Origin: Pseudomonas sp. G34
GTDB lineage: Bacteria; Pseudomonadota; Gammaproteobacteria; Pseudomonadales; Pseudomonadaceae
Direction of reading: 5' to 3'
DNA: 64,000 nt
Assembly: GCF_031119625.1 (NCBI RefSeq)
Contig: NZ_JAVHZV010000010.1
Location: forward strand, 186,001-250,000
The translations under genes were made by a program, and so were the position numbers. The notes below the pieces were generated by a model, which made no database searches, was not told the DNA's origin, and was given only the letters and a program-made list of their open reading frames with translations. Below are positions 62,213 through 64,000 of this stretch, piece after piece (position 1 is the first letter of the stretch; every line of letters begins with the position of its first letter).

Positions 62213-63757
62213 TTACCAGGTTTGGGTGGCTTTGAACTTCTCGATACCGGCTTTCAGCTGGCCATCGATGTCGTCATTGAAGTCACCCTTCTCGTTGATC
62301 TTCGCCATCAGAGCGGCGTGATCACGGTTGAAGAAGGCGATCAGAGCCTGCTCGAAGCTGATGATCTTGGCGACTTCGATGTCGGTCAGGAAACCACGCT
62401 CGGCGGCATACAGCGACAGCGCCATGTCCGCGATGGACATCGGAGCGTATTGCTTCTGCTTCATCAGCTCGGTAACGCGCTGACCATGCTCGAGCTGCTT
62501 GCGGGTGGCTTCGTCCAGGTCAGAAGCGAACTGGGCGAATGCCGCCAGTTCACGGTACTGAGCCAGAGCGGTACGGATACCACCGGAGAGCTTCTTGATG
62601 ATCTTGGTCTGCGCAGCACCACCCACACGGGATACCGAGATACCGGCGTTGACGGCCGGACGGATACCCGAGTTGAACATGGCCGATTCCAGGAAGATCT
62701 GACCGTCGGTGATGGAAATCACGTTGGTCGGAACGAACGCGGAAACGTCGCCAGCCTGGGTTTCGATGATCGGCAGAGCGGTCAGGGAACCGGTCTTGCC
62801 GGTCACGGCGCCATTGGTGAACTTCTCGACGTACTCTTCGGAAACGCGCGATGCACGCTCCAGCAGACGGCTGTGGAGATAGAACACGTCGCCCGGGTAG
62901 GCTTCACGGCCTGGCGGACGGCGCAGCAGCAGGGAAATCTGGCGGTAAGCCACTGCTTGCTTGGACAGATCGTCATAAACGATCAGCGCATCTTCACCGC
63001 GGTCGCGGAAGTATTCGCCCATGGTGCAGCCGGCGTAAGGAGCCAGGAACTGCAGCGCAGCCGACTCGGAAGCCGAGGCAGCCACCACGATGGTGTTGGC
63101 CAGGGCACCGGACTCTTCCAGCTTGCGCACCACGTTGGCGATGGTCGATTGCTTCTGACCAACAGCGACGTAGACGCAGAAGATGCCGCTGTTCTTCTGG
63201 TTGATGATGGCGTCGACGGCCAGGGCGGTCTTGCCGATCTGACGGTCACCGATGATCAGCTCGCGCTGGCCACGGCCTACCGGGATCATGGCATCGACCG
63301 ACTTGTAGCCAGTCTGTACCGGCTGGTCGACCGACTTGCGCCAGATCACACCTGGAGCCACTTTCTCGACAGCGTCGGTAGCGGCGGTGTTGATCGGGCC
63401 CTTGCCATCGATCGGGTTGCCCAGGGCGTCGACGACGCGGCCCAGCAGTTCCGGACCAACCGGAACTTCCAGGATGCGGCCGGTGCACTTGGCGCTCATG
63501 CCTTCGGCCAGGGTGGTGTACGCACCCAGGACAACGGCACCGACGGAGTCTTGCTCCAGGTTCAGTGCCATACCGTAGACGCTGCCCGGGAACTCGATCA
63601 TTTCGCCGTACATGACGTCGGCGAGACCGTGAATACGCACGATACCGTCGGATACGCTGACGATGGTGCCTTCGTTACGGGCTTGGGAAGAGACGTCGAG
63701 TTTCTCGATACGCCCCTTGATGATTTCACTAATTTCGGAAGGATTGAGTTGCTGCAT
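62213..63757 (-). CDS. atpA: ATP synthase alpha subunit
   Basis: 514 aa non-catalytic nucleotide-binding subunit. '[21 protein letters not shown]' N terminus, Walker A '[15 protein letters not shown]' (~169-183), '[47 protein letters not shown]' and '[17 protein letters not shown]'. Full length, 21 bp after atpH. Confidence 0.97.
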   Translation of the reverse strand: MQQLNPSEISEIIKGRIEKLDVSSQARNEGTIVSVSDGIVRIHGLADVMYGEMIEFPGSVYGMALNLEQDSVGAVVLGAYTTLAEGMSAKCTGRILEVPVGPELLGRVVDALGNPIDGKGPINTAATDAVEKVAPGVIWRKSVDQPVQTGYKSVDAMIPVGRGQRELIIGDRQIGKTALAVDAIINQKNSGIFCVYVAVGQKQSTIANVVRKLEESGALANTIVVAASASESAALQFLAPYAGCTMGEYFRDRGEDALIVYDDLSKQAVAYRQISLLLRRPPGREAYPGDVFYLHSRLLERASRVSEEYVEKFTNGAVTGKTGSLTALPIIETQAGDVSAFVPTNVISITDGQIFLESAMFNSGIRPAVNAGISVSRVGGAAQTKIIKKLSGGIRTALAQYRELAAFAQFASDLDEATRKQLEHGQRVTELMKQKQYAPMSIADMALSLYAAERGFLTDIEVAKIISFEQALIAFFNRDHAALMAKINEKGDFNDDIDGQLKAGIEKFKATQTW

Positions 63758-63778
63758 AGCTCTGCTGCCCCTTCAAAC

Positions 63779-64000
63779 TCAAGATTTCAATGCTTCGGCC
63801 AGCTTCGCGATTTTGCCGCGAACTGAGCCATCGATAACCAGGTCGCCGGCGCGGATTACGACACCACCAATCAAGGTGGCATCCTCCGCAGCGTGCAGGC
63901 GCACTTCCCGGCCGAGCCGTGCACTGAGAACCTTGGCGAGTTTGTCTTGCTGTTCATCGCTCAATGCGAAGGCACTGGTAACGTCCACGTCGATCGACTT
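63779..64000 (-). CDS. atpH: ATP synthase delta subunit (C-terminal part; continues beyond the window)
   Basis: 73 visible residues, [11 protein letters not shown] onward, ending '[32 protein letters not shown]', the conserved C terminus of AtpH. The reading frame is open to the window edge, so the GTG at 63988 is internal and not a start. Stator protein linking F1 to Fo. Confidence 0.95.
   Translation of the reverse strand, partial: KSIDVDVTSAFALSDEQQDKLAKVLSARLGREVRLHAAEDATLIGGVVIRAGDLVIDGSVRGKIAKLAEALKS

Overview
This is a high-GC gammaproteobacterial chromosome segment, almost certainly Pseudomonas (or a close relative such as Ectopseudomonas). The support is the gene orders glmS-glmR-glmU-atpCDGAH, hexR/zwf and pprA-fppA-pprB-tad/rcp-flp, the cobalamin gene set, and REP-like repeats ending in a GGGAGC/GCTCCC arm. 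I see no tRNA or rRNA genes, CRISPR arrays, insertion sequences or prophage. Most stretches are densely coding, and the long antisense ORFs are GC-driven shadows.

Left part (1-12.9 kb): the end of a TRAP transporter (dctQ/dctM) runs into a ketoglutarate-semialdehyde dehydrogenase, which suggests sugar-acid or hydroxyproline catabolism. An MHS-family MFS permease follows. Next come an unusual LRR-protein kinase and a ChlI/ChlD-type chelatase gene. In the latter, the AAA+ ORF ends on a canonical -1 slippery heptamer (A AAA AAG) leading into a VWA-encoding frame. A LOG-family phosphoribohydrolase lies divergent. A class I DAHP synthase is preceded by two short aromatic-rich leader peptides and a perfect intrinsic terminator, which looks like an attenuator. 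An ABC-F ATPase follows, itself preceded by two minimal uORFs.

Cobalamin block (12.9-20.4 kb): cobW-cobN on the minus strand and cbtB-cbtA-cobE-cobM on the plus strand diverge from a shared intergenic region holding two back-to-back cobalamin riboswitches. With the frameshifted chlD upstream, the window encodes the parts of a CobN + ChlD/ChlI hybrid cobaltochelatase.

Tad/Flp pilus block (20.4-34.1 kb): PprA sensor kinase, FppA prepilin peptidase, PprB regulator, then DUF3613 protein, TadD, TadC, TadB, TadA, TadZ, RcpA and RcpC (minus strand). An AT-rich promoter region separates these from flp and a stand-alone receiver protein (plus strand). Three TadE/TadG-type pseudopilin genes lie about 14 kb away behind zwf.

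Right part (34.2-64 kb): an RND tripartite efflux operon, an SF1 helicase with a nuclease-like C terminus, a PlpD-type patatin autotransporter, and hexR/zwf with a HexR-type operator. Then come the TadE/G genes, a Tat-exported PhoX phosphatase with a Pho box, and a ParD-like/methionine aminopeptidase pair under nested palindromes. The window closes with a YczE-like membrane protein, glmS, glmR, glmU and the 3' part of the ATP synthase operon (atpC, D, G, A and a truncated atpH).
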